DNA of 64,000 nucleotides from Pseudomonadota bacterium (GCA_018242215.1 JAFECG010000025.1:1-64000); one strand, 5' to 3'. Positions 18,231 to 27,911 are shown, numbered from the stretch's first letter. Translations and numbers: made by a program. Notes: a model not told the origin generated them from the letters alone.

Positions 18231-18647
18231 TTATTTCGCTTTGCCCGTTTCCGGCGTTTCATCGAGATTGAGGCAAACCGAATTGATGCAATAGCGCTTG
18301 CCGCTTTCGGTCGGACCATCATCGAAGACATGACCGAGATGCGACCCGCAGCGCGCGCATGTGATCTCGGTCCGAACCATCCCGTGCGACGCGTCCGTAT
18401 GGTATTCGACGGCGCCGGGAAGCGCCTCGTCGAAAGACGGCCAACCCGTCCCGGAATCGAACTTGGCATCCGATGAAAAAAGCGGGTTGCCGCAGGCAGC
18501 GCACGTAAACGTGCCATCGCCTTCGGCATGCAGATACTCGCCTGTGAAAGGCGGCTCAGTACCCTTTTCTCGCAGAATACGATACTGCTCGGGCGTCAAA
18601 AGCTTACGCCACTCAGCCTCATCCGCCGGCATCGATTTTTTATCCAT
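18231..18647 (-). CDS. msrB: Peptide-methionine (R)-S-oxide reductase
   Basis: A 138-residue MsrB that reduces methionine-R-sulfoxide in oxidised proteins. It has the two zinc-binding CxxC pairs (CAACG and CARCG), GTGWPSF, and the catalytic region RYCINSVCLN with the reactive Cys in the second position. ATG 18647 begins the known N-terminus; the frame could start at 18695 but that adds 16 unmatched residues. Cytosolic: no signal peptide. Confidence 0.95.
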   Translation of the reverse strand: MDKKSMPADEAEWRKLLTPEQYRILREKGTEPPFTGEYLHAEGDGTFTCAACGNPLFSSDAKFDSGTGWPSFDEALPGAVEYHTDASHGMVRTEITCARCGSHLGHVFDDGPTESGKRYCINSVCLNLDETPETGKAK

Positions 18648-18691
18648 GCCGCATATATCGGACAATGTCTGCTGCGCTTCAAGACCGGAGA

Positions 18692-18958
18692 TCAATCATA
18701 GTAGCGATCCCGGTAGCGCTCTTGCCACCACAGCCGCCGGAGGTCGATCCGACGAGGCGGCGGCGGTCCATACTGCGGGTAAAAGCCGGTCGGCCGGCCC
18801 CAACGCCGCAACTGGTCGATATCATACCTATCGGCGACGCCGGCCCGATACATGGCTCGCGCGTGCTCGACATCAAAGATCGTTTGCGCCCGTGCCTCGG
18901 TTGCAAGAAGCCCCATCGGCGCCATGACGAGGATGATAATGCGCGCAATCGATTTCAT
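18692..18958 (-). CDS. Small exported basic protein
   Basis: An 88-residue exported protein with signal peptide MKSIARIIILVMAPMGLLA and a mature Arg/Tyr-rich part (LRRWGRPTGFYPQYGPPPP, then many Arg/Trp/Tyr). It is followed by msrB 45 bases downstream on the same strand. No family function is assigned. Confidence 0.55.
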   Translation of the reverse strand: MKSIARIIILVMAPMGLLATEARAQTIFDVEHARAMYRAGVADRYDIDQLRRWGRPTGFYPQYGPPPPRRIDLRRLWWQERYRDRYYD

Positions 18959-19038
18959 ATCGCGTCCGTTCCATAGCGCGGTCGGAAGCGCGTAGCCTCC
19001 GACCGCTTCAAAGTTCAAGCACTCGTTTCTGGCCGGAA

Positions 19039-19518
19039 TCAATAATCCGGGCAGATCCGTGCACGATATCTCGGGCTGTAGTAACAGTACGGATAATCGG
19101 GATAGTCGTAATCATCGTAATAATAGTCGTCATAATATGGGTAAAAGAACGGATAGCCTCCATAGTAGTAATGGCCATGCCGGAAATGGCGATAGCCATA
19201 TCCCGCGTAGTGCCCCCGATAATGGCCTCTCCCATAAAAGCCATGGCCATAAAAGCCCCTGCCACCCCAATGACCGCGTCCGTAATGACCGCCAAAGTTA
19301 CCGCCACCGAAATGACCGCCGAAATGGCCTCCCCCGAAATGGCCGCCACCGAAGTGGCCGCCACCGAAGTGCCCCCCGCCGTGTGTGAGCACCACACCAC
19401 CTGACGGCAGACTTGGCTTAACCTCACCGAGCCCCGCTGGAGCCGCGGCGGCAGGCTCAAGCCCACCTAGCGATACCAGCAAGAGCGCACCGGCGATCAC
19501 ACGACTGATATGAAACAT
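19039..19518 (-). CDS. Exported Gly/His/Tyr-rich repeat protein
   Basis: A 159-residue exported protein: signal peptide ending AAAA, then an array of GGGHF units (about residues 47-75), a Gly/His/Tyr stretch (GHGFYGRGHYRGHYAGYGYR), an Asp/Tyr block, and a C-terminal pair of Cys (YCYYSPRYRARICPDY). The histidines could bind metal, but this is only inference. It is a longer relative of the partial gene at 1-119. Confidence 0.65.
   Translation of the reverse strand: MFHISRVIAGALLLVSLGGLEPAAAAPAGLGEVKPSLPSGGVVLTHGGGHFGGGHFGGGHFGGGHFGGHFGGGNFGGHYGRGHWGGRGFYGHGFYGRGHYRGHYAGYGYRHFRHGHYYYGGYPFFYPYYDDYYYDDYDYPDYPYCYYSPRYRARICPDY
19300..19380. repeat. Tandem repeat coding for GGGHF units
   Basis: Near-identical units of 12-15 bases (core CCGCCACCGAAATG on the plus strand) are repeated about six times inside the exported Gly/His-rich gene. 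Such arrays change length easily by slippage. Confidence 0.65.
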
Positions 19519-19836
19519 GATCGTACTCCGATCTTAAGCGAGCCCGACCTACGTCGGTCTCCTCCGTCGCGACCACTCCGCGACTTCCTCAGGCTTATAT
19601 TCGCTGATTGCTGAACAGCGTTACCAGCCGTTGCGAATATGGTGATCAACTTCGGTTTATCGAGCTCGAACGGAGTGAAAAGCTCCTCGAGAACATAAGC
19701 TTTCCGGCTTCCGAGATCGCAAAGACGCCTCGCCATTGCCACGATGACGGGGCGAATCTGGTAAACAGGGAGAATAAATCCGGGGCTCCGGGGCAATAGC
19801 CGTGCCCCTACCGCCGAAGCAAATATGGAGCAGACA

Positions 19837-20121
19837 ATGTCGGACCGGACGCAACTTGCCATCGGCCGCAACTCGATATCGGTGCCACGCCTGACAAAGA
19901 GGTTTGTCGAAGCTGCAATCACGACCGCGCTGACGTCGGTGGTTGCCTTCGTTATCCTGGTCTTGAACAACGTGCTGACGAACCGCGGCGGCTGGATGGA
20001 GGGCTTCAGCGTGTGGCAGTCGTTTATGCGGCAGCCCGCGATCCTCGGGACGATGTTGCTGACGTCGCTCGTTGCAGTTCTGTTTCTCGCTTGGCAGCGC
20101 GACCGCGAAACCAAGCGCTGA
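19837..20121 (+). CDS. Small membrane protein
   Basis: A 94-residue protein with two membrane helices (FVEAAITTALTSVVAFVILV and ILGTMLLTSLVAVLFLAW) and a basic C-terminus. GGAG at 19827-19830 decides for ATG 19837 over 19825. No family is recognised. Confidence 0.55.
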   Translation: MSDRTQLAIGRNSISVPRLTKRFVEAAITTALTSVVAFVILVLNNVLTNRGGWMEGFSVWQSFMRQPAILGTMLLTSLVAVLFLAWQRDRETKR

Positions 20122-20140
20122 CGCGGATCGAAACCGCATA

Positions 20141-20174
20141 AAAAAACGGCGAGGTCGAAACCTCGCCGGTGCCG
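20141..20174 (-). terminator. Rho-independent terminator
   Basis: Nine-bp arms CGGCGAGGT and ACCTCGCCG (20147-20155 and 20160-20168) around a CGAA tetraloop, with a run of T on the minus strand (20146-20141). It fits the end of the gene at 20195-20617 and may also stop transcription from the plus strand. Confidence 0.8.
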
Positions 20175-20194
20175 TTCTTTCGGGGCGCAGAGCG

Positions 20195-20617
20195 CTACTT
20201 CTTCAGTGCCGCGTTGCACTGGCTATAGTAGCCGCCGCCTTTTTGAATCCATTTGAGGCCTCCATTGGCATTGCTCGCCTTGTTGGCCTTGTACTGATCG
20301 AGGCAGGTGTGCATGCGCGCCCGGCCCGCGCTTTCTTTCGCGTATTTTGCATCGACCGCCTTTGGAAAAACTGCGCCCGAAGCCGCGGCCGTCGTCGGCA
20401 CCTTAGCCGCCGGTTTCTCCTCCGTAGCAGCTCCGTCGGTACCGGCACATTCTTTCTTACGAAATTCATTCCAGGTCTGCCCGTTGAGCGTCCCGGCGGA
20501 TTTCGCGGCCTGATATTTCACGCTGCACTCTTTGGTCGAAAGAGCGTAGCTCGGACTGGCACCCGCAGCGACAGCAGCGGCGAGCGCAGCCGCACATAAC
20601 AAAATTCGTGAGGTCAT
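20195..20617 (-). CDS. Exported PsiF-like protein
   Basis: A 140-residue exported protein: signal peptide ending SYA, a first repeat (LSTKECSVKYQAAKSAG, WNEFRKKECAG), an Ala/Pro/Lys linker, and a second module (ARMHTCLDQYKANKASN, GYYSQCNAALKK). Paired Cys with basic helices recall PsiF-repeat proteins. AGGAG precedes ATG 20617. Role unknown. Confidence 0.6.
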   Translation of the reverse strand: MTSRILLCAAALAAAVAAGASPSYALSTKECSVKYQAAKSAGTLNGQTWNEFRKKECAGTDGAATEEKPAAKVPTTAAASGAVFPKAVDAKYAKESAGRARMHTCLDQYKANKASNANGGLKWIQKGGGYYSQCNAALKK

Positions 20618-20912
20618 ATGAGGTCTCTCCTAGGACGGCGCACGGGCAAGCTCAACCCATGATAGGAATGATACCGCCGCCAGCCGGCAAGCTCAAAGAC
20701 AGAGTCGCGCCTTTGACCGCCTATAGCGCGCATACGGTATATGAGGTTGATCGGCTTGCTCAAATGCAAATCACTTGGACTTACAAAAAAGTATAAGCAT
20801 GCCACTTCATCGAGCCTCCGACGAAGCCTTGATGCAGCGCAGCAGCAACCCGCACACCGGCAAACGATCCGAAATTGAAGATACAATCATTCAAACAGGG
20901 GCAAACAGGGGA

Positions 20913-21362
20913 ATGGGCGTGAGCCGGCCGAAAAGTCTAGAATATCTGTTCTGGTCGATCGTGGGTTGGATGGCGATTTGCGCCCAGAATGCCCACGCGG
21001 CGGACGAGCCCAAGGATCTTCTGTCCACCACCCGCGCTGCAATCAAGGACACGAATCTGACCCCGTACGATGTCGGCTCCCGCTATGGCCAGGCGCTTGG
21101 CGCGGCAGAAACGTGCGCGGGCGGAAAGATCACGGCCAAGACGTCTATCCTTGCATCGTTGTATACCGGCGCAAACCTCGAAGAATTCAAGGCCCAGGAA
21201 AAGAAGATCTACGACGCATGGATGAGTGCGAAGCACTGCGTCCGCGACGATTATCCAGACCAATGCAAGGTGATCATCGACGAGAGCTGCGCCGCGGCCG
21301 TTTCGGAAATTGGCCCCAAAGGAACGGTATTGCCAGGATTGTTCGAGATTTCGAACCCCTGA
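20913..21362 (+). CDS. Exported hypothetical protein
   Basis: A 149-residue protein with a signal peptide (YLFWSIVGWMAICAQNAHAA) and a mostly helical mature part with four Cys (AAETCAGG, AKHCVRDDYPDQCKV, DESCAAA), probably disulfide-linked in the periplasm. GTG 20919 is an equally good start because AGGGG stands about 8 bases before it. No family is recognised. Confidence 0.55.
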   Translation: MGVSRPKSLEYLFWSIVGWMAICAQNAHAADEPKDLLSTTRAAIKDTNLTPYDVGSRYGQALGAAETCAGGKITAKTSILASLYTGANLEEFKAQEKKIYDAWMSAKHCVRDDYPDQCKVIIDESCAAAVSEIGPKGTVLPGLFEISNP

Positions 21363-21386
21363 AGCTTCAAGACCGTCGCCGCGAGG

Positions 21387-21680
21387 TCATCGGGTGCGTC
21401 GCAGTCTCGAGATGAAGGCGACAAGCTCGATCAACATCCAAATCGGAATGACAACTTCGAGGATCGCAAATGCAAGCTCACCGAGCGTAGCCGTTGACGC
21501 CAGACTGCTCAACGCCGGGCCGAAATCGGTGCCCAAAGAGCGGCAAGGCTCCCTCGCAGCGTCATTGATTTCACATCCAAGCACCCATGCCAAAAGCGCA
21601 GCCGTTACGATCCCGCTGAACGGCGCCAGAGCGAGCACCATCGAAAATGCGATCACGAACCACCGAAGCCTATAAAGCAC
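21387..21680 (-). CDS. Small membrane protein
   Basis: A 97-residue protein with two to three hydrophobic segments (WFVIAFSMVLALAPFSGIV and the C-terminal FAILEVVIPIWMLIELVAFI) and two Cys in the middle. GTG 21680 is preferred to GTG 21686 because AGGAG stands 5 bases before it. No family is recognised. Confidence 0.5.
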   Translation of the reverse strand: MLYRLRWFVIAFSMVLALAPFSGIVTAALLAWVLGCEINDAAREPCRSLGTDFGPALSSLASTATLGELAFAILEVVIPIWMLIELVAFISRLRRTR

Positions 21681-21860
21681 GCACACTCCTGCAAACTGCC
21701 GCGACGGACTGCTGGCCCCGTACCACTAAAGTCGACGACAACACGATCAGGCGGCCCTTTCTCAGTCGAGGTTAATGCGCGCCCGAGGGTTACATCGTTT
21801 CCATTTGATCAAAAGGAGATCTCCCCTTATGGGCTCTCCATCAAAAACGGAGCGTGAGGA

Positions 21861-22271
21861 ATGGCGGACCTTTCCCGGCTGAGCGTTGGTCTGACCGGTT
21901 CGGCGAGCATGCTTGTGACTGAAGAGCGCCTGGCTACGCGGGTTGGTAGCGGCAACGTGCCCGTCTTCGCGAGTCCCATGCTGGTGGCGGTGATGGAAGC
22001 CGCGTCGGTCGATTGCCTGGACGGCGTCCTCCCTGAGGATCATCAGAGCTTAGGCGTGCACCTCGACGTTACGCACGCGGCGCCGACGCCAATCGGCCTG
22101 ACGGTGACGGCGACCGCAACACTGAAATCCATAGACGGGCGTAAGGTCATATTCGATTTGTCCGCGACCGATGGCGTCGAACGCATCGGATCGGGTGTGC
22201 ACACTCGGATTATCGTTGACACAGCCCGTTTCATGGCGCGGATTGCCGCCAAATCTCTGCCACGACCTTGA
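21861..22271 (+). CDS. Hotdog-fold thioesterase (fluoroacetyl-CoA thioesterase-like)
   Basis: A 136-residue single-domain hotdog protein. It shows VTEERLATRVGSGNVPVFASP, MEAAS, and SLGVHLDVTHAAPTPIG, the pattern of the fluoroacetyl-CoA thioesterase-like family (catalytic Thr/Glu/His set). These enzymes hydrolyse acyl-CoA thioesters; the substrate here is unknown. It is a monocistronic plus-strand gene. Confidence 0.8.
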   Translation: MADLSRLSVGLTGSASMLVTEERLATRVGSGNVPVFASPMLVAVMEAASVDCLDGVLPEDHQSLGVHLDVTHAAPTPIGLTVTATATLKSIDGRKVIFDLSATDGVERIGSGVHTRIIVDTARFMARIAAKSLPRP

Positions 22272-22355
22272 GGGAAGGCTGGCGATTGTCCACCTGATCC
22301 TACCTCTCGTGGGCATCAATCAGAAAATTGGCGACCTGCACTGGAGCTAAAAATC

Positions 22356-23492
22356 ATGCGATCGGCGCTCCTTCTTCTTGCGCTCGCCGCCGCCCTCGTC
22401 ACCGATACCTCCATATCGGCCGCCGCGACCTGCACGGCAAAGGACTTTGCGACGGCCGTCGACCAGTCGGGCGCGAGCCTGCGCACGCTGACGCTCGAAG
22501 CTCAGCCCAAATTGCAGGAACGTCTCCGCCGCTACAAAGCCGCGCTGAAGTTGAGCGACACGGCGTATGAAAACGTTGCGCTCGACGCCATCCAGGACGC
22601 GACGCTCCAAAACTACGACAAGAAAAGCAGCGAATTGCTTCTGACCGTTGATTCCCTCGGCCGAGTTCCGGAAGGCGCCGAGCCCGATTGCGCAAAACTG
22701 GAAGAGCTGAAATTGGCGGCGGCACAGCTCAATACGGTCATCAAAGCCAAATCGGATTACATGTTGAAGCGCCTCGACGAAAAAATCGCCGAAGCCGAGC
22801 GCAAAGCGCCGAAGGCTCAATCAAGTGCGAATGCGCCGAAAGCCGGTCCCGCACCCCCCGTCACGGTAGCCAAGAAAGCGCCGAAACCTGCACCCTCCCC
22901 TGAAAAGGGCTGGGCGGCCCACACGAAGCCGGACGAGGCAGCGCCTCCGCCGGTCGTTGCGATGCGAGAGCCAGATCCGATCCCGAACCTGCCGCCGCCC
23001 GAAGAAGACGGCTACACGATCGACGAAATCCGCGATGCGACACGCGGCTTCTTTGGTTCGGTCTCGACGAATCTGGCGGCGGTCATAGAGCATGCCTTCA
23101 AACAGTCCGGTCGTCCGACGGCCTATGTTCTCGGCATCGAGGGCGGTGGCGCTTTCCTCGCCGGTCTTCGCTTCGGCAAAGGCACGCTGTTCATGCGTTC
23201 GCAATCGAAAACGCGCGAAGTCTATTGGCATGGCCCGTCGCTTGGCACTGATTTCGGAGCTTCCGGATCGCGGACACTTTTTCTCATCTACCGGATGGAC
23301 GCTCCGAACGATCTCTATCGGAATTTCACAGGCATCGATGGCTCGGCGTATTTCGTCGGCGGCGTCGGCCTGACATTGCTGAAAGGCGGGCCCGTCATCA
23401 TGGCGCCGATCCGATCCGGCGTCGGAATGCGCCTCGGCGCCAACATCGGCTACGTGCGATTCACGGAGACGCCGACCTGGAACCCCTTCTGA
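22356..23492 (+). CDS. DUF1134 / EipA-like envelope protein
   Basis: A 378-residue exported protein. After a signal peptide comes an N-terminal helical region (about residues 20-145), an Ala/Pro/Lys linker, and a C-terminal DUF1134 domain beginning at about residue 220 (YTIDEIRDATRGFFGSVS, then YVLGIEGGGAFLAGLRFGKG). DUF1134 is the fold of EipA, a periplasmic cell-envelope integrity protein of Brucella. The helical N-terminus makes this protein longer than plain EipA. A bidirectional terminator follows. Confidence 0.85.
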   Translation: MRSALLLLALAAALVTDTSISAAATCTAKDFATAVDQSGASLRTLTLEAQPKLQERLRRYKAALKLSDTAYENVALDAIQDATLQNYDKKSSELLLTVDSLGRVPEGAEPDCAKLEELKLAAAQLNTVIKAKSDYMLKRLDEKIAEAERKAPKAQSSANAPKAGPAPPVTVAKKAPKPAPSPEKGWAAHTKPDEAAPPPVVAMREPDPIPNLPPPEEDGYTIDEIRDATRGFFGSVSTNLAAVIEHAFKQSGRPTAYVLGIEGGGAFLAGLRFGKGTLFMRSQSKTREVYWHGPSLGTDFGASGSRTLFLIYRMDAPNDLYRNFTGIDGSAYFVGGVGLTLLKGGPVIMAPIRSGVGMRLGANIGYVRFTETPTWNPF

Positions 23493-23503
23493 CGAGCGAC
23501 AAG

Positions 23504-23533
23504 AAAAAAGGCCCGGTTGATCCGAGCCTTTTA
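23504..23533. terminator. Bidirectional rho-independent terminator
   Basis: AAAAAAGGC and GCCTTTT arms around a CCGGTTGATCCGA core. It lies between two convergent genes (22356 and 23555) and has A and T runs on both sides. Confidence 0.75.
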
Positions 23534-23554
23534 TACATTCAGCCGTCGAAGCGC

Positions 23555-24334
23555 TCAGTAGTCCGCGTCATAGGCATAGCCCTTGGAATGCCGCCGACGC
23601 TTCCGCTCATCCTTATAAGCGCGATCCCTGCGATCTCGTTTTCGCGCCGAAGGCGGATAATCCTCGTCGCCGCCCCAGTTGCCCCAGAACCAGCCACCGC
23701 CCCCGCTCGTGTAATCGGAATCTCTTCGGGAATCGCGATCGGCAACGGCATTATCGCGCCAGCGCGGACGTCCGTGAACACTGACGCGCGTCCGCTGCAA
23801 TCCATGGCGTTGAACGAGAGTATAGAACGTCTTCGCGTTCGCGGGCGACAGGCGAATACAGCCATGAGAGGCCGGGCTCCCCAATGCAGCCGTATGGTAG
23901 GTCCCGTGGACCGCGACTCCGCCGTTGATGAAAACAGCACTCGGCATCGGCGAATTATCGTACTTCTTTGAATACCACATACGCGACGTCCACTGCGGAC
24001 TGAAGGTGCCCGTCGGCGTCGGGAAACGCGACGTGCCCGATGAAATCGGCCAGCTGTAGCGCGCCTCGCCATTGACCGAGACAATCATCTTCTGTCGGGA
24101 GAGATCGACGGATGCCGTCAACGTGGGCGGCAGAGGGCGCGGCTTGACGACATGTTCCTTCCGGGCAACGACGGGAGCCGCCTCTTTCGCCTTACCGAAG
24201 AACGTCGTGGTTCCTGACTGGGTCTCGTTCGTACTCGCCGCGCCATTCGCCGGAGCTTCATTCGGCTCGGCAAAAGCCGAAACCGCCGGAGCAGCAGCGA
24301 CGAACGCCACCGCCAACATAATAGTACGCAACAT
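23555..24334 (-). CDS. L,D-transpeptidase (YkuD domain)
   Basis: A 259-residue exported L,D-transpeptidase that cross-links peptidoglycan 3-3 or attaches proteins to it. It has a signal peptide, a linker, and the YkuD catalytic motif HGTYHTAALGSPASHGCIRL with the active Cys and His. The C-terminus is an unusual Arg/Asp/Lys-rich low-complexity tail with GGGGWFWGNWGG. ATG 24334 follows GGGAG at normal distance. The tail may be a wall-binding extension (inference). Confidence 0.9.
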   Translation of the reverse strand: MLRTIMLAVAFVAAAPAVSAFAEPNEAPANGAASTNETQSGTTTFFGKAKEAAPVVARKEHVVKPRPLPPTLTASVDLSRQKMIVSVNGEARYSWPISSGTSRFPTPTGTFSPQWTSRMWYSKKYDNSPMPSAVFINGGVAVHGTYHTAALGSPASHGCIRLSPANAKTFYTLVQRHGLQRTRVSVHGRPRWRDNAVADRDSRRDSDYTSGGGGWFWGNWGGDEDYPPSARKRDRRDRAYKDERKRRRHSKGYAYDADY

Positions 24335-24371
24335 CGCCCGCTCCCTACGCAATACAGACCAAGTGTATGAT

Positions 24372-24392
24372 ACGGTGAAGGACCCTCACCGT
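24372..24392. promoter_or_regulatory. Inverted repeat upstream of the L,D-transpeptidase gene
   Basis: ACGGTGA and TCACCGT (7-bp arms) flank a 7-base spacer, 38 bases upstream of ATG 24334. It could be an operator or a hairpin in the leader. No known regulator is assigned. Confidence 0.35.
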
Positions 24393-24573
24393 TAATGGAA
24401 ATTACCAATAAATCGCGATGAGTACAGGTCCAGGGTTCAACTAGCTTACGAAACGGTTTCAGGGTTCGACTTGAGCATTTCGAACGCCTCGCAATTTTAG
24501 GACTTAAACCCTTCGGCGATCACGTGCTTTGCACACCGAGCATGAGCTTAAGAAGCTCTAAGTTGTAAGCCCA

Positions 24574-26022
24574 TCACCTGCCAAACCTCAGGTCTTCATA
24601 TCTCTCTAATGCGCGTTTGCGCGCTGCTTTATGATCGACGATCGGCGCGGGATACGACTCGCCGAGTTCGATACCGGCCTGCTTCAAAGTGGCAGCGTTC
24701 GCGGACCAGGGAGCATGAATATCTTTCGCAGGCACGCGCGCAAGCTCCGGAATCCACCTCCTGATATAATCGCCGTCGGGATCGAACTTCTCTCCCTGCA
24801 AAACCGGATTGAAGATCCTGAAAAAGGGCGCAGCGTCAGCGCCACAGCCAGCCACCCATTGCCAGTTCGCTGCATTGTTAGCGAGATCTGCATCAACAAG
24901 CGTGTCCCAAAACCATGCTTCTCCTACGGTCCATGGCAGAAGAAGGTCCTTCGTCAAAAAGGAGGCCGTAATCATACGGGCTCTATTATGCATGTAGCCT
25001 GTCGCCCAGAGCTCCCGCATGCCTGCGTCGACGATGGGATATCCGGTCTTTCCCTTCTGCCAAGCCTTGAGATGATCCATCGCGTTGGTCCATCTAAAAG
25101 CCTCGAATTCTTCCCGGAGCGGCTGCTCTGGCATCCTAGGAAAATAAAAGAGCAGCGAATGAGAGAATTCGCGCCAGACGATTTCCTTTAGAAAAGTCTC
25201 GACGGATTGATCACTCCGACGAACCTCTCCCAATGCATCAACTGCAGCGCGCCAGCATGCGGCTGGTGAAATCTCTCCGAATGTGAGATGGGGAGAAAGT
25301 CGCGATGTCCCGCTTCTATCGAGACGATCACGATCGTTCGCGTAGCCTGAAAGCGCGCCGGATACGAAGTCCTTGAGCCGCGTATGTGCGCCATCTTCTC
25401 CCGGACGCCATGTCGTCGCGAGCCCTTGCGACCAGTCCGGCCTTACGGGAAGAAGATCCCAATCTGCTAGTGCATCGGATTTGAGTCCAGGCGGCGGCGC
25501 AGTCAGCCGCTTCGGAGCAGGCAACGGTTGCGGCACCGTATAGTCACGGCGGAAGGCACGCCAGAAGGGCGTGAAAACCTGATAGGGAGTACCGGACCCT
25601 GTGCACAGTTCCTCCGGCTCCCGCAGCAGTCGACCACCATATCGTCTGAAGCCGACACCCAGTCTGTCGAACTCACGTTTCGCTCTGTCTTCCAGCGCTG
25701 CGGACCACGGCTCGTAGCCCCGTGTGAAATGGATGGCCCTCGCCCCGGTCTGTTCCGCAAGACGCCTGAGTTCGGTCAACGTATCGCCTCGACGCAGGAT
25801 CAATCGTCCGCCGCGATGCGCAATATCCCGGCTCAACGCCTCGAGGCTTTTCGCCAGCCACCACCGTGATGCGGCGCCAAGCTTCCAGCGTCCCGCGACC
25901 TCGTCGTCGAGAATATAGACAGGAAACACCGGCGCCGCGGTCCTCACTGCCGCCGATAACGCGGGATGATCCTGGAGCCGAAGCTCGTTCCGGTACCACA
26001 CGATGATCGGCCTATCGCTCAT
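24574..26022 (-). CDS. phr: Deoxyribodipyrimidine photolyase
   Basis: A 482-residue class I photolyase that uses FAD and blue light to split pyrimidine dimers. The N-terminal antenna domain begins IVWYRNELRLQDHPAL; the FAD domain shows YANDRDRLDRSGTSRLSPHL, GYPIVDAGMRELWATGYMHN and WQWVAGCGADAAPFFRIFNP. ATG 26022 is preferred over an in-frame start 15 bases upstream. The full length and intact motifs suggest a working enzyme. Confidence 0.95.
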   Translation of the reverse strand: MSDRPIIVWYRNELRLQDHPALSAAVRTAAPVFPVYILDDEVAGRWKLGAASRWWLAKSLEALSRDIAHRGGRLILRRGDTLTELRRLAEQTGARAIHFTRGYEPWSAALEDRAKREFDRLGVGFRRYGGRLLREPEELCTGSGTPYQVFTPFWRAFRRDYTVPQPLPAPKRLTAPPPGLKSDALADWDLLPVRPDWSQGLATTWRPGEDGAHTRLKDFVSGALSGYANDRDRLDRSGTSRLSPHLTFGEISPAACWRAAVDALGEVRRSDQSVETFLKEIVWREFSHSLLFYFPRMPEQPLREEFEAFRWTNAMDHLKAWQKGKTGYPIVDAGMRELWATGYMHNRARMITASFLTKDLLLPWTVGEAWFWDTLVDADLANNAANWQWVAGCGADAAPFFRIFNPVLQGEKFDPDGDYIRRWIPELARVPAKDIHAPWSANAATLKQAGIELGESYPAPIVDHKAARKRALERYEDLRFGR

Positions 26023-26055
26023 GCAGCCTGCCTGCACCGGTGACAGCGCTTCAAA

Positions 26056-27735
26056 TCAATTGCCGAACAGAAATTCGAAGAATGATTTGGGCTTGTACCG
26101 ACGTTGCGGACGCTCTGTCCTCGGCATCCCATCGGCACCGAACGGTTGATCGCGATTTCCGGCGGCGGCAACGTTGACCGGATGAAGCTGGTATTGGTCC
26201 GTGACGCCGTCAACGCTGGCAATCTGTAGCGTATCGCCGTCCCAAGTCCAGGTTGCCGTACGACTTCCCTGCCGATTGGGCTCGATCGCGATCACTTTCC
26301 CAGCGCCGATATCGATGATCGCAGCGAGTTCTGTCTCTTCGAAGCCGTTCTTGCCGAGCACGCGTCCGCCGGAAAACCGCAACACCCCGTAGCCGGCGTA
26401 GGGCGGCTTCTGAACGTCCCATGCAAGCAGTTTCGGCATTCCTTCGCCCGTCATCTCGAGCGGAACACGCAATTGCCGATAGTCATCGCTCGTCGCAAAA
26501 TAATCCTTCCCATGCAGCACGACGTGCCATCGGTCGATATCGAGCGAAGGCTGCGGCTTATCATCGATGTCGTCTGGCGCCGCGCCTAAACGTTTCAACG
26601 CATCCGACGCGAACTGCCAGCTCGGCTTCAGCTGCAGGACGCGCCGGAGATCGGTAATGGCCGTATCAGCCTGTCCGTTGGCTTCCTCGATTTCCCCTCG
26701 CGCCCAGAGTGCCTCAGGCGAATTGGAATCGAGCTTCAGTGCCGTATCGACGTCCTTGGAGCCGATGTCGGGCTGGCCATCTTCCTTGTAGACATAGGCA
26801 CGAAAGGCAAAAGCGACGGGCGAGCGTGGATCGAGCGCAATCGCGCGATTGAGGTCGGAATAAGCATCGTCGGAAGCTTCCGCAATGCTATTGGCAAGTC
26901 CGCGGCCCTGATAAGCCGCACTCGATTTCGGATCGAGTTCGATCGCGCGCGAAAAATCCTTTATCGCCGACGCCCCGTTCCCGTCGAGCAGATAGGCATA
27001 TCCCCGGACCACATAGAGTTCGCCATTATTCGCATCGAAGGCGATCGCGCGCGAAAGATCTTCGATGGCCTCATCGCGCTGGCCAACAGCGAGCCGCGCC
27101 TCCGCACGATTGCGATAGGCGGACGCAAAACGCGCATCAGCACTTACAGCCCTGGAAAAATCCCGAATAGCGGCATGTGGCTTTCCAACAGCAAGATAGG
27201 CAAGGCCGCGTCCAGATAAGGGCGGCGCGCTCGCCGGCATCAACTCGATTGCCTTCGTGAAGTCGGCAATCGCGTCCTGCGGCTGCCCAAGCTTCATTTT
27301 GACGTTGGCGCGGTTTGAATAGGCGGCTGCGAAGCTTGGTGCCAAAACGAGGGCGCGATCGAAATCTTTGTCTGCCTCCCCGAGCTGACCCAGCGCCAGC
27401 AGCAGATTCCCCCTGTTGTTGTAAGCCACCGGATACTCGGGAAAGAGCTCGACCGCACGATTGTAGTCTTCGAGCGCGAGCTTGGTTTCCCCCAATCGCG
27501 CATTTGCGACGGCACGATCATTCAGGATGGCTGCCCGGCGATCATTGGGAAGCCCCGTATCTTTGAGTGCAGCGGTATAAGTTGCAACGGCTTGCGAAAC
27601 GTCGCCGCGAATGAGTTGGGCGGCGCCCTCCTCCACGGGTGACGGGGTGGCGATGTCGTCCGCAGCGAAAACAGCGCCTGGTAAGAATGGCAAAGCCATA
27701 GCAAGCCAGACTGCCATCACCCGCAAGGTCTTCAT
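26056..27735 (-). CDS. Exported TPR-repeat protein
   Basis: A 559-residue exported protein. After a signal peptide ending FAADD it has about nine tetratricopeptide repeats (units such as AYNNRGNLLLALGQLGEADK, then YSNRANVKMKLGQPQDAIAD), giving a superhelix for protein-protein contact. The last 150 residues are a separate beta-rich domain (VLHGKDYFATSDDYRQLRVP and so on). Periplasmic. No partner is named by the context; photolyase follows 33 bases downstream. Confidence 0.85.
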   Translation of the reverse strand: MKTLRVMAVWLAMALPFLPGAVFAADDIATPSPVEEGAAQLIRGDVSQAVATYTAALKDTGLPNDRRAAILNDRAVANARLGETKLALEDYNRAVELFPEYPVAYNNRGNLLLALGQLGEADKDFDRALVLAPSFAAAYSNRANVKMKLGQPQDAIADFTKAIELMPASAPPLSGRGLAYLAVGKPHAAIRDFSRAVSADARFASAYRNRAEARLAVGQRDEAIEDLSRAIAFDANNGELYVVRGYAYLLDGNGASAIKDFSRAIELDPKSSAAYQGRGLANSIAEASDDAYSDLNRAIALDPRSPVAFAFRAYVYKEDGQPDIGSKDVDTALKLDSNSPEALWARGEIEEANGQADTAITDLRRVLQLKPSWQFASDALKRLGAAPDDIDDKPQPSLDIDRWHVVLHGKDYFATSDDYRQLRVPLEMTGEGMPKLLAWDVQKPPYAGYGVLRFSGGRVLGKNGFEETELAAIIDIGAGKVIAIEPNRQGSRTATWTWDGDTLQIASVDGVTDQYQLHPVNVAAAGNRDQPFGADGMPRTERPQRRYKPKSFFEFLFGN

Positions 27736-27911
27736 ATTTCCAATCAACCCGTTTTCGGCCCGTGAGAATCGCGATTCATAATGCAGCGGACGTTATCGTG
27801 CCATTGTGGCCCCGGGCCGGGCAAACGCCAAATCTACTCGCGACCGCAACACCCGTTGACGCATAGGTAAAGGCATCCTAGGCGTGAACCAGTTGGTTTC
27901 GGAATCGACAC